A DNA stretch of 64,000 nucleotides from Pempheris klunzingeri (taxonomy: Eukaryota; Chordata; Actinopteri; Acropomatiformes; Pempheridae): assembly GCF_042242105.1 (NCBI RefSeq), contig NC_092035.1, positions 9,380,477 to 9,444,476 of the forward strand. Direction: 5' to 3'. The notes under the pieces are model-generated. The model saw nothing but the letters and a program-made list of their open reading frames with translations, was not told where the DNA came from and made no database searches. Numbering within the stretch: position 1 is the first letter of the stretch; each line of letters starts with the position of its first letter. Positions 35,801 through 48,717 of this stretch are shown one piece after another. The position numbers and the translations under genes are program-made.

Positions 35801-38800
35801 ACAGGCGATTTGGCCAAACTAGGACTTAGTCTTTTTTCATATGGGCAGAAAGTTAATGTAAAATCTAGTGAAGATGTATTACACTGGGAGAAGAAAGTAA
35901 AAGAGAGTAAGTAAATGTAAGAAAGAGTACCAGAAATTCAGTGGTTTCATATTACTGAGTGATCGCTCAATACCTTCTCCTCCAGAAAAAAAAAAAAGAC
36001 GTAAGAAAAATAAAGTAAGGAGCATCATAACAAGCACATTTATCACTATGGAGCAAAAACCCTGTTTTTTTTGTGGGGTTGACATCCTGTAATCGTTTTT
36101 GGAGATACTTTTTTTGTGTGACGAGTTTAAGTTCAAATTATCGTGTGTGTCGAAGAAAGAAGTAAACTGTGAGACGTCCTGTAAACATCATTTACGCTTA
36201 CATATTTTTCTTGATCACACTAAACCTTCCTGTGCTGCGACGTTTTCAAAAAGCAAGAACACATCTGAACCTGACTCCTTTGTCTTATAGCAGCATTGTC
36301 ATGAATAGAGCACATTCTGTACTGAAATGGCCCTTGATAACCTTTCTCACTGACTTGTGCGAGTAGTGTTAATGTGTTGTATTTTGAAATGTCAGTGTTC
36401 TGGAGCCGTTGACATAGCCTGAAGCAATGCAAAATTGCTGTATTGTGAGTCATCTCTCAGTAGTGTGGTTACAATCCTTGTGATGCTATCAGTCTCTAGC
36501 TTCATGAAATTACTGTTTGCCTCCACTAAACGATCTCAGACTGTCCAATATCTAAAACTACAAATGGTGCAACTGAGTTGTTAGGTTGGATTCTGAGTTG
36601 CCTTAGCTGATTGGACTGAGCTCCCCAGACGCTGTGATTTCCTATTCACAATGGATTTGGCACATTAACAAATTTCCATCTCTCATCGAGGAAAACATTT
36701 CTCTTTCCGTTGCATTAAAATGTCCTGGCTTCGTGGCCCCGAGGAAGAGAAGCAGAGATGTGATGGAATAGATTCCCCACTCAGTCATGCTCCCAGATGT
36801 CTTGGGGGAGAAAAGACACCATCAAATGTTTAATTCAATTTCTTGAAAAGATTTAATCCTAGCCCAGATTAGCCTAATCGAAGGAGCTCAGGACAGAGCT
36901 AAATCAGAGGGGAATAGTCTCAGATGAAGGGAACGGGAAGGGCTTGGCTCCATCCAATCACTCAGCCTTGTACTTTGTATGGTCGAACTAGTGCGTATAC
37001 GTTAACCTTGAGTAAAAGTATTATTTAGGTGGTTTCTTTCAAATCCTTCCTTTACCTGACAGGATTTATTCCAAGAACCTGAAACTCAGATCACAGAGAT
37101 TACTGCTGGATGTTTCTTGGGCTTAACACCACATTTGAAAGTAGAGATGACAGAGCAACAGGAGGAAAAACCAACAGGCTGATATCACAATACTTGGCAG
37201 TGTCTAATTCCCTGAATTCCGAGAAAAAACTCTTAAGTACAATTTTGTGACAAAGCCAAGGGTTTCTTAGTATAATACTAATACTAAGCAGTCATGCTAT
37301 GTGTGCATATTGAGTGCTATATTGTAAAGTACTGCCCTGATTCTTTAAAAACTCAATGCTAAAGATGACACTTACAGTAAGAACAGTAGTTGCTTGCAAA
37401 CATATCCACCAAGTGGCACTACAGTCCCCAAAACAGTCATCTGCCTCGGAGGTGACGCCTGAATCCTATTTAAAAACAATGCACATCACTTTTCCTGTTG
37501 TTGTTTTTCAGTGGGTCCAATACCAGTATGACAGACTGGAAATATGACTCATGTCAATCCCTGGAAATGCATCTCTAAAGATGCACTACCCAAGAGTCTG
37601 AATTTGGTATACTTGTCAGTTTGACTGGCAGTGAACATGGCTGGCTACATAAAGAGCCATGCTTTCATTTCAGGTTGTGAAGGCTGTGCACTGTAGCATT
37701 AAATAGGCCACCGACACAAAACTGGGACCACATAAATCCCCCTGACATTTCTGTGGATGGAAATACAAATGTTTATTTTTGATGGGGGGAAAAAACACAA
37801 ATGGCAAATAAAATCCTTTTTTGTCAAGTAGAGTGGGCAGGCCTTACCTTCGTTGGGTGTATCTGGAAAAAACACTGAGGCGAGGACGGTTACGGATCCA
37901 GCAGCTTTCAAGGTTATGTTACTGGATTCCACGGTTAAAAAAAATGTTTCTCAGTGCCTCATTCAATTCATCTAATATGTCTAAATGTTTACTATTCTGG
38001 CCCTCATGGTCAGAGATAAGAGTACGTTCATTAAGCTCATTGCATTTCTGGATCTCATCTGTGCATCTTTATCAAAAATGATTTCCCAGAGATGTAAATT
38101 GGAGCTATTTTCAGCTGTTTTTCTCTGAACATATTTTCTATTTAAGGTAGAGCTTTACAAGATGTCGGGGTCAAGACCCAAATCACTGTACCTTATTAGA
38201 GGATTTTCTGTTCGCCTCGCATCACATGTGTCAGTACTCTTGTGAAATTGGAGGTTCGTCAAAATACCTGCACCATACGCCCCTGACACCATTTGCTATC
38301 TATTTCCTATACTTGGCAAATGAAGTGATTGTAATTCAGAGGGGGGGCCTGTTACAGTCCTTCAAATATTCTATTACAACAGTGCAGAGGGTGACAGGGA
38401 AGCATAAACACACAGTTCCAACATGAAATACTAGATTAATAGACCTTATTTATATGGCACTTATATAGCACACACAAAAACTATGCTTTTACAGACTGTT
38501 GAGCACAAATGAAACTATAAAGGCAATGATTGAAGATAAAGGCAGCACACAGGAAAGCTGACTTAAAATGTGTTAGTTCATCTAGTCTGTAAGTGGAATC
38601 GTTGCACTTGCAAAGGCTTCAAAGCATCAAGATATTTCGGTGTATACAGCCACCTAAAGGGAGCTGTGAGATCTGTGCTTCATCTCACCTTGTCTAAGAT
38701 GTTAATATAAAAACCTGCAGGGTATTTATATTTATTTTAGGGATCCAATTGTCTGTAGGTATTGTGTAAAAATGTATCACCGCCATGTAGTGCACTCACA
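32850..38800. other. Gene-free stretch, first part of the desert
   Basis: No splice-bounded coding segment is recognisable on either strand. Open frames are short and not protein-like. AT-rich unique-looking DNA is mixed with A-tracts (33640, 35985), a weak TATA-like 'tatataagc' near 32948, and a clean segment around 36600-36920 with homeodomain-type motifs (see findings). Mammalian neighbours TMEM177 and PTPN4 are not found here. Confidence 0.55.
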
Positions 38801-38879
38801 CAGAGGGAAAATTTCCTCACAAAATGTATGTGTGTTCGCTGCTGAAAGTTTGTAGTTGAAGAATGTGAAATAGTTTACT

Positions 38880-39540
38880 GCAAAAGTTCAGGTTGTAGTG
38901 TGGTGAAGTGGCAGTTAAAATTTGAATACGGACAGAGGAGTAATTACTGGTTAAAATATAAAATGCAGGAAAGTGTTTCAGCTTAAGTGTGAGGTCTGAG
39001 TATAAGCACTACGTGAAGATGAAGTGGAAATGTCAGTCAGGGCGTAAACATGATAAATTGACCTGGACGTGCCAGGTGAGGTGGAGAGAAATAAGCACTA
39101 GTTAAAATGTGTTCCGGTTAAAGACAATGTCAGCACAAGTGTAAGCACTGAAAGCAGCTGGGGTGAGAAAATTGCATATGAACAGTGGTTGTAGGAATTG
39201 GAAGAGCTGAAAGAGGTTTTTTTTTAATTGTTGTGCAAAGGTGAAGACCTGGGACCTTAAAGTGTCAGTTGAAGTGTAAGCAGTGAAAGTTGTTGAAATG
39301 TCACTGTTGTAAGTGGTACAAGCAGCTGCTTTGTAATAAGCAATGAAAGCATTTGAAATGTAAGTTGACGTGGCACAGCTGAGAACAGCTGAATTGTCAT
39401 TTAAAAGCATCTGAGATGAAAGCACTTGAAATGTCAGTCGAGTATTGGGAGATAAACGAAGCAGAAATGTCATAAATTGAATTTGAGGTGGAAAAGATGA
39501 AGTGTGTACACTGTAGGCAGTTGAACTTTGATTTGGCATC
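38880..39540. repeat. Degenerate tandem-repeat field (GTAAGCACTGAAAGC / TTGAAATGTCAGTTG)
   Basis: The + strand shows many diverged repeats of the phrases 'gtgtaagca(c/g)tgaaag', 'agctg.gatg' and 'ttgaaatgtcagttgaag' (for example near 39138, 39274, 39290, 39340 and 39425). Spacing is irregular, roughly 20-40 bp. An opposite-strand open frame of 145 codons (39102-39539) exists because the repeat avoids stop codons on that strand. Its Thr/Ser/Tyr/Phe-rich composition reflects the repeat and I do not call it a gene. Confidence 0.5.
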
Positions 39541-39559
39541 TAAATGAGCTCAAGATTTA

Positions 39560-42500
39560 GGCATTTGAATGATGTTCCTTGGAAATAGGAAGATGGAATC
39601 TCTCCAAAAAGTGGCCAAAATAATGCTAATAATAATTTAAGAGTGCTGTGCTGAAAGCGACGACACTAATTACTCCAATGGCACGGCGTCATTGTCCATG
39701 ATAGCTTTTTTAATGAGTCATTAGAGAGACATGAACCTGTATTTCTTGGCATAAAACCTGAGCTACTGGCGGGGTTAATCCTTTCAAAAGACCAGGAGAG
39801 AAGGAAAGAGAAACACTGCTCTTATATCGCACTTACTGTGAAAGCACTGCTTTCAGTGCCATTGTAGTGTAAGATAATTAGAGACCTTAAGTGGTCTCAC
39901 CATTGGCGGGGTTCTTTCAGTCGCTGAAGCTGGCTCCATACACAGCTCAACCGTATGACTTGATCATTCACACATGTTCACAATAATACTCAAGAGAGTA
40001 ACCGTCACTTAAAGGTGCTATTAACATTCAGCCATTACATATAGAGTGTCCTTTCCCTCCCTCCACTGCATTCATGTGACAGTGCTGCTGTTCAAAGCAC
40101 ATGACACCTCAAGTGGTTGCCAGTTTGTTTGTCAACCTGCACGTTTCATGGTCGAATGGACTGATCTGTCGAGCTGCACAGAGCAGATGAGCCTGGCAGG
40201 AAGTCAGACTGGAACGACATAGAGAATCCAGTACATTTTCCAAATAAAGCACCCCGTGCGTCTTATATCCCATCACTTAATCAATATTATTTCATAACTG
40301 GCGGCCAAATGCCACAGACACAAACACCACAGATGACGAATGGTTCACCCTCAAAGTGGAAAAACACTTTATTTCACTTTAGCCTATAGTATTATGCTTC
40401 ATTATACTATTGACTCATAATCCTTCTTAGAAAGGTAACCAAACACCAGACGGCTCACATAGGGATAAACAAAACATTCACTTTGGAATTGTAATGTAAA
40501 ATGTTCAAAGTGATACTTTCATTCCTCACTTTTCTAAAAGCTCTGTGGATATCCCTTTTTAAAAATGTCTACATGAAATTGTTATTAAAGATTAAGATTG
40601 AAGATTCAAAGTGAAAGTCAGAGTACAACCATGCACCATGCAGTGGTGTAGGAAAAGTTGTTTTTTATGTAAGACACAACACAACCTAAGATAATTACTA
40701 AGGTGGTTACTAGCTGCTTGTTTACCGCTAATTAGCTTAGTAACCACAACACAAACACAGTGAAGTAAGCTTTTCAGGCTCCAAGCTATCTATCCAATTA
40801 CTGAGCTGGAAAAGCCCATTATAGCCAAAAGTATCCCCAGTGAGTGTTTGTAGTACTACAGTGCTGTTCCTTCTGATTTTATTTCATTGTATGCAGGTTA
40901 GTTCCTTTGAGATTAGCATCACTTTCCAGGAAGAGCTGGTCAAGACAAGAAAATGAGAGAAAACAGAGTAGTATTTTCCGTTTCACAGCTGAAGAAAAGT
41001 CAATCATTCTTCTTGCCTTGTGATGTCCTGACAATTAGAGAGTACCCAACAACTGTTTCAGGCTTTTTATCTTGCTCACTGTACATAATTACATTCCACT
41101 GTGTACATAAATATCACTGCCTAACAGATGCCTTGGGATTTCCGGTATCCTTTCAATTAAGTTGTGTTTCAGACTTCCTGCTGTAAGATTTCCTCGCCTT
41201 ACTCTACATTCTTTACCATTTCCATTACCATTCTTTAACATTTGTTTACCACTGAGTTTGCATGTTGCTGCTACACATCGTAGTCCGCCTTAAGATAAGA
41301 TGCTGATCTGCGTTCGCTCTTTTACTTGGCTTGCTCTCCGGTGTCGCCACATTATTTTTGTAAGCGGGCAGGAAATGCGTGGCGTTGGTTGCAAACCACC
41401 GACAGCAAAGAACCGCATTTGTGTACTTTTTGAAAATGTTTGTGCTGTGCTGCCAGATGTTGCTGCTCCCACCTGCTGCTGCTGAAAGAGTACATGTTGT
41501 CAAGATGAATTAAGCCTAACATAAGCATCACATATTCAGAAGTGAAGTACAGCAAGACATTGCAGTGTTTTTAAAAGCTGAACAGCTGCACTCCCAATGC
41601 CTAACCCTCACCATACCTTAAACATATTTTATTTGCAATAAACATAATCTTCCCCTAACTTTTCCCATACCATATACAGAAACATAATAGACAGTGAGAA
41701 AAAACAGATTTAAAACTTAAAACATGTTAATGTAATATATGCAAATATATAGAGAGAAACAGAGATCCAAATGTGGCATGTACTAAATGTTAGCAGACAA
41801 TACAAGAAAGAAAAGAATCAAAAAATTCATTCATAGTAAAAATGACCCCTTCTACATCTTACAGCTCATGAGTTCATAGCCCAAATGTAAAGTTTTAATT
41901 TAGCACCATTGCTATCATGTTTGAATATGTTGAGCAGTTTAGCAGAGGTCAGTATAATTTCTGCAGCATGTATGGTATGTGAGATATAGATGTTTTTATG
42001 TACAGTCTGTTAGATCCATATTCACACCCACACTCATAAAGAATATTACGTTTTTCTCCTGAGGTTTCTGGCCTTGTGTTAGCTGTGTTTTCTAGGATAG
42101 AGGAGGTGATTAACATGTTTGTTTTTCTGTCTCTGCTTATCGACAGCTCATATGGAATATTCGGTACGCTCCACTACACATACACAATGTGGGAATGCAC
42201 AGAATATTAATGCAAATTATGTGCTTTACAATGCTCTTATTTATGTATTATAATGCAAATGTATTCCTCCAACCTGTCTAAAACAGACAGTTATGTTCCC
42301 CAAATTAATTTAATGCACCATCTACTGATCATCATTGAGAACGCACAAGGTCAAATCCCTTGCAGTGATGACTGTGCAATCACCGAACCTCTAAATTATA
42401 TGAAAACCAGTCCGCTCAGCCATCTTGGTTGTGTGCCTGGTGCTAAAAGGACTGTTTGTTTTCTGTTTTCATGTCTGGCTCCATCTCTCTCCCCTCCATC

Positions 42501-43290
42501 TGACATTTTTTGAGCAAGAGAGCTTCATTTTAATCACTGCCAGATTTGTAGCTCCCGCTATGCGCCGGGCATCCTGCCGTAATCAGAGATCACAGGTAGT
42601 GAGTGCAGTTAGAAAAAGCCCCAAGGTTCACCACACACTATGTTAGAACAGGACCTCGGTTTAGATCTTTATCGGGCACAGACACATGTTGGGAAACCTT
42701 TAGAGACTAAAGCTCTCTCCACTGCGGAGCTATATTCAACACGACCTTGAGAAATATTTGCTTATTCTGGACTCATAATTCTTTAATAGATTTTGCAGCA
42801 ACTAAAGCAGTTTAATGAATGCCGTAGACCTGTTTCCTCATTGTGAGTAGCAGCAGTAACCGCTATCAAAACTGCCAAAATCAGAGTTAATTAGAGCACA
42901 AATTGTTGATAACTCCCGTCTGTGTAATTGTTTGGGCGCCTGTCTTCACAGAATGACAGGAGTTTGAGTACACTGTGGTTCAAGAGGCGGCTACATGGTG
43001 AGAAATAGAAGTTTAATTTGAGTTGTAATGTTTTAAGTTTGCAGCAGTGGAGTGCTGTCAAACAGTGTTCCCACACAGCTTCAGTAAACACACCACTATT
43101 TCATTTTTGCAGGAAATCTATCTGCTAAAAACAACAAGTAAGATTGTGGATTGTTTAACTGTAGAGAAAGTGAATGGACTCTGGTATATTTGTGGCATTA
43201 CCCCCCCTTGGCTTTCATACAGACTTATTCACCTGGATGACACAATGCCAGATTTACTGCTTACCTTTACTTGTTTTCTACTTAAACCCA
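39560..43290. other. Gene-free stretch, second part of the desert
   Basis: No coding exon is recognisable. Unique-looking segments near 39650-39790 and 42400-42600 stand out as cleaner and richer in TAAT-type motifs than their surroundings. Short frames near 41250-41550 occur on both strands and lack splice or start context. Confidence 0.5.
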
Positions 43291-43298
43291 CCCACATA

Positions 43299-43692
43299 CA
43301 GTCCTGGTCATCATTATTGGCTCCCATGAAATATAAGTACATAATGTAGAATATCACCTGAAAAAAAAGAATCTAGTGCAACACTCATTTTGATACAGAA
43401 CAGCAAATGATAAAACAACAATAAGTGTGGGGAAAAAACCCCATTTTGACTCACCTGTGACAAATCAGAAATTAGAATCACCTGTGTTAAACTGTCAGTG
43501 CCCACATGATGTGAATTAGCCAATGAATTATGACCCAAATGTTTTAAAAAGCCACATGTTATTTCCTGTTCCTTTGTCACAATGGTGAAGACAAAGGAGC
43601 TGTCTTAGGACATTACATTTTCATTTATTTCTGAAGATATTGTACAGTTCCTGCAAAAAATGAAAGGGTGCCAATAATGGTGACCAGGACTG
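43299..43692 (+). mobile_element. Short Tc1-like MITE
   Basis: The 394-bp element has terminal inverted repeats of at least 23 bp with one mismatch (43299-43321, starting CAGTCCTGGTCATC; 43670-43692, ending GACCAGGACTG) and is flanked by TA on both sides. Near its right side an ATG at 43582 opens MVKTKELS and then stops. That is the usual start of a Tc1-family transposase (M-x-K-T-K-E-L-S). The rest of the gene is gone. Confidence 0.88.
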
Positions 43693-43699
43693 TAGATGA

Positions 43700-46600
43700 G
43701 CTGCTCACCTTTGCAGCTGTACAGTTCTTCTATAGATGCAGTAGAGCAGTGATTCCCTACTATTTTTATCTGACATTCCCCCACAGCACTGTCAGATGAA
43801 CTCAAATACCTGTTCATGTATGTATGTCACATTCCCAAGTTAAAATGATACTAAAGTAATCATATAAAGGAGGATGTAGTTTTACTTTTTTTCATAAAAT
43901 TGACAGAAGGTGGATGTTTCAACCAATTTTCCATTTTTTTACCTATTTGATCATGTATCTATTACCTTTAGCTAACTGTTCCACCTTTTTGCTCGCTTGA
44001 GAACTACTTTTCACACCCTATCAGTCACAACATCATTCAGTGTTCTCCTTCACTTGATGTGGATCTACATGTGGATGTATCTTCTATGTTATCAGATGTT
44101 CTCAGCTACTCCACAGTCACATTCTTCCTGAGAAAAGCTGAATTGTTTGTTTTTAAAAGTCTAATTGTTTAAAAGCTAATTGGCGTATTAGAATTAGTAG
44201 CAGCCTGTTAAAATTTGCAAATGGAGCAGTGCCATACATTTTTTTTCCCTATTTGTCAAAATAAGATTAGTCAGAATGTCCACATGCTTGGGTAAAAATC
44301 CACACCTGTGAGGCTTTATGTATGATAGAGGGACAGGTGGACTGAACACCCAGGGCTGATTGTCCCTCTGCTGATTTCATCTGGAAGGGCAATTATTCCT
44401 GCACAGAATCATCTTAAGATCTCAACAGGCTACCAGGTCTGAACTCTTTCATTTAAATTACGCCTGCCCCCTCCAGTGCTGTGGCATTTCACATATGCTG
44501 TCACAGCAGGTTAATACCTTGGTCCTATATCACCCAGTAAATCCATGCAGAAAAGGCTGCTCTGCCACAGCCAACCTGTGATAATGCATTAATAATGACC
44601 ATCGAGGAGAACTTTCAGAAGAAAGTTGAAAAACGACTTAACAATTTAGAACGATAAAGAACCGGATGTTATCAAATGTGACAAATTCCAAAAAAATAAA
44701 TCAAACTTTTCAGCAATTATGCAACAACTGAATTCATAAGGTGCAAACAGATGTGGTGGACAGAATAAAATGAGCAGTAATCCAATAATATTGAAGGAGA
44801 GTATGAATAAAGTAAAATAAAAAGGGCTTCTTCAGGCAAGTTGGTCCAAAGTCTTCCAAATAATCCTTGACTTTGATTATAAAATACACAACTAGTTCAT
44901 AAAGTTTGGGAGCTGTACTGTTTATTAGTTTTTGTTCTTTAGTCAGGTAGATGAAGAAAAGATTTACAATTCCGCAGCATGTATACCATTTCACTGCTTT
45001 TAAACATCACATACATGCTAATTATTTCATAAAATATCATTCCGTGTATTTAAGATACTTTCTTTGTGGCTTTAGCTGTTAATTGCTAACTGCTTGTATT
45101 TACTGACACTTTTACAGCTTGTATATCTGTGAAATCTTGGCCCACTATAATTGTCACACCTATTTTAAGGCTGCTAATTGCATCCAGTGTAATATAACAC
45201 AGCTACTTGTGCAATTACGTTGTTTTTTCAGAGTCCTGCTGTTTCAGATTGGATTTCTATTTTGTTCCTTACTCGCTGTGTATTGAATCCCATTCTGCTT
45301 TCAGCGCTTTTCTGATTTATTTAAAGATACAGCGGGTGTTACTCACGAGCTCCATCTCTTTGGCCTCAGGCGAATGTCGCCCAGCTACAAACAAGCCAAA
45401 CCAGCCTACAACTTGATTTAACCCTGGCACTCAATTTCACTATCGCCTAATCTGTAGGGTCAGGTGATGACGGGGGGAGCTCAATCTTGTGAAGCTAGAC
45501 ACTTAGTGGTACATTTCACTGTCAGCGCCGATGCTAGTGGCGCAGCAGGGGTGACCTCGGGCGAGAGGAAAAGTGGTTAGAGAGGTCGTGGAAAAGTCAT
45601 AAAAGAACACGTGGTAGCAGGATGCAAAGGGCAGACATGGACGTGTAGATGGTGTCATGGTTGTCTTTGGACGCCCGTGTGTGAAATTTGTCAATCGCAT
45701 GTTGTGGCTGACATTAAAGGGGCGCACGTACACAACCCAGCTGTGCATGCATGTCACGTACCAGTTTAACTGTGAAAGTTGCCTCAGACAGTTGTTTCTC
45801 AGTATGTAATCCTGTTCTCTGCCTTGTCCTCATCCCAGATAAACTTTCATTGCATGCACACACTGTTACTGTACCGACGCGATGGCCGCAGTGCGACAGC
45901 CACCTTTTAAATATGTGGAATGCTTTCAATTAAAGCGTGCTTTAGAGCTGCCTAAGTGGGATTTATGCTGCCGGGCCTCATCAGCGTGTGTACGCACTCC
46001 GGGAAGGATTATGGCCCACAGCACAGTTTTAATCTCTGATACAGATTATGACTCGGGTTTCTACGAAAGGCTCCACTACTGTCAGATACAGTATCAGTGG
46101 TAGTAGATGTCAGCTGCATTCAACATCCTTTATACATATATTTCATTTATGGCCAGTGCTTTTAAAACTGGGGATTCTTTCTTCTCTGCTGCTTCACCTA
46201 GATGTGGCAAAGACGGGTGATGAGTTAAAAAGATGCAACACCATCAACTTCAGCTCTTATTTAACCCTTATTAACACGTTCTTCTTAACACGGGGTGGGC
46301 GGGGTTTTTCACACATTCACACACTCACAGCTGGGCATCGCTACAAACCACTTTGTCAACATTTCAATATCTTACCAACCTGTTTTCACAAATTTTCATA
46401 GCTCTACTTTTTATTAGTACATATTATCTTACTGGTACTTTTGCAGCGGGTTCACTTTCATTGTTGCATTCTGTTCTTCCTTCTTCAAACTGCTCTTATA
46501 TTGTCTCCATACTCTTGCGCTGCTGTCCTTACTGTTTTATTCTGCATAATAAAACAGCGGCTCAGTCTGTGTTTTGCCTTTCACAAAGACCCATCAACAG

Positions 46601-47286
46601 TAGTTGCTAAAGTTGTTATTCATTCCCTCCACCTGCCCAGGTTTCCTCTGCCACTGCAAGTCTTCAGATCAGCAATTGTCCTGTCACCAGCCCACTTTTC
46701 CAACCCTCAGGCTCCCAAGTCACGGTCTATTTCCTGACTGCTTATAGAGATTTGCTGGTTGGATGGATGTGTACTCACTAGGCTTTCAGAGCAGGCTGAC
46801 CTACTGGCTTCTATAGCATGCGCAAAAAGCTTAGCTAATGGTCTGTTTGCAAAGCCAAGGCTTGGTTAAAATGTCTTTACCTACTGTAAGACTGTAGTTT
46901 TTCTTCTTCATTTTAGCCACATTAGCAGCATGGCTTTGGTCCAGACTGAAATATCGTAACAGTCGGTGACATTTTGCACAGACGTTCTCGGTCCCCACAG
47001 GATAAGACATACTCACTTTGGCGATCCCTGTATTTTAACCTGTGCCGACAAGGTTCATGTTTTATGGTTCTGAGTGAAAGCGTAAAGATTTATTGGGCAT
47101 ATTGCTATGACATTTGTTACATATGTTCATGGTGCTAATAACAGGCTTGGTCACATGTACAGTATGTAAAATATGCATGATGCATTTAGAACTGCATAGA
47201 TACTTGCAACACATGATGTACATTCTAGCTGCACTCGTCAGTGCCTGACATTTTTTTCGTCCACCCGCATCCCTTCACTCACTCCT

Positions 47287-47317
<31 letters not shown>

Positions 47318-48280
47318 GGTTCTTTATCATCATAACATGGTTGGAGTCAGTTTCATTTCAGTCCATCTAGTGATTTTTTTTTTAGAACTGCTCAAAAGTA
47401 TTTAATCATCAAAAATATTGGCAAATATACCAACAAATCACAGAGACTGAATTTTACTCCTTCCAGGCTGTCTGAGGCAGACCTCCATATCTGGAGTGCA
47501 AAATGCACACAGTGGGTTGCTTTAGCCTATATATGTGTACATGAGTGCACACCGAGAGTTAGGCCGAGAGAAGGCCGGGGATTACCCACTGCTACTGCAG
47601 TTTGCATGTGTGTGAGAGCGTGTGCTCTTGTGGCACAGTCTTTATGAGGTCCAAATGTTCTCATAAGGAGAGAACTGTTTGGATTTGTCGACTCAACTTG
47701 TCTTGGCCTCTCTTTTTCTTGCTGTCTCTCTCTCTCTCTGCATTAGTGCGCGCTTTATGTGTGAAAGACCTTGACCTGATAGTGTAATGTGCATTCTCCC
47801 ACCTCACCTCGAACCATCCATCAGTGATATTTACTGCACGACTCTTCAGATAAACACCTGATGAGATGAAATATTGATTTCCCCACCACTCTCTCACTCA
47901 CACAGTGTCCTCCCGTCTCATACAGTTGTAACTTTGTTGCTTGTGCACTTGAGTCATAGAGTAAGTGGTTAAAATGACTTGTGGTGACTGCACCAATTTA
48001 TCAGTTGTTCATTTTTGTTTTCCATGTTTCTCATGGAGCAGAGATACTTGAGGTTAGTTGTATATACTGTATATTCACCATAAAACCTTATGGATTCAAT
48101 GGTGGTGAATCAAATGCTTCACAGACTTTGCCTAAATGTGTTTTTTGTAGATTTGGAAAAGGAATTTGAGTGTGTTGCCCAATATATCCCATGAGGAGTA
48201 GAGACTGCCAGGGCCACTGCTGCTGGCCGTTTAGTCCCTCTAAGCAAGAGTTGTCTCCTTGACACAAATGCAAAGCCCAT
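43700..48280. other. Gene-free stretch, third part of the desert
   Basis: No exon is recognisable. The stretch contains a CA microsatellite at 47287-47313, a short TC run near 47725, and a GC-richer unique segment at about 45870-46030 that could be a conserved non-coding element. The remainder is AT-rich and unremarkable. Confidence 0.5.
47287..47313. repeat. (CA)n microsatellite
   Basis: A pure CA run of about 13 units in intergenic DNA. Confidence 0.95.
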
Positions 48281-48717
48281 TTAAAGGTGCACTGTGTAAG
48301 ATTTGTCCAGGATTTTAGTTTAAAGCATTGAAAAATTAACTGAATAGAAGATGAGGGAATAACAGTATTGACTTGAGATCTCTGCCAGCTGCAGGTGCCA
48401 CTAGCATTGACTTGACCAATGTACCGCTCCGCTCCACACTCCACAAGTGTGGAGTAATGTATAGACAGGCTTCCCCTTCCCCGCTGATGAAGTCATGTTT
48501 GTCTTTTTTGTCAATAAAAGTTGTATCACATAGTTAACATATATCCTTATGTGGTTATGTGATTTTCTTTTGTGGGGATTTAGCCATTTTCATACCAGGG
48601 CTCCCAGTGGGTTCAGCCACACCTTTCTCCAGTGCTGGCACAGTGCTGAAGCGAAATGTGGAAATAGGACTGGCTCTGCAAGACGAGGACAGGTGGTCAA
48701 ATATTGCACCTTTTAAA
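48281..48717. mobile_element. hAT-like MITE ('TTAAAGGTGCA' ends)
   Basis: The left end TTAAAGGTGCACTGTGTAAG (48281) pairs with the right end, whose reverse complement is TTTAAAAGGTGCAATATT (48700-48717). This is a very common fish repeat end ('ttaaaggtgcaatatgtaag'). The interior is non-coding and contains a small palindrome, 'ccacacttgtgg'-like, around 48435-48455. No clear 8-bp target duplication remains. Confidence 0.65.

Noticed and set aside
39102..39539. 145-codon minus-strand ORF
   Set aside because: It lies entirely within the degenerate tandem-repeat field; composition is biased and there is no start context, domain or splice signal.
41250..41555. Overlapping short ORFs on both strands
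   Set aside because: Three frames are open at once, with no start context, splice sites or family resemblance.
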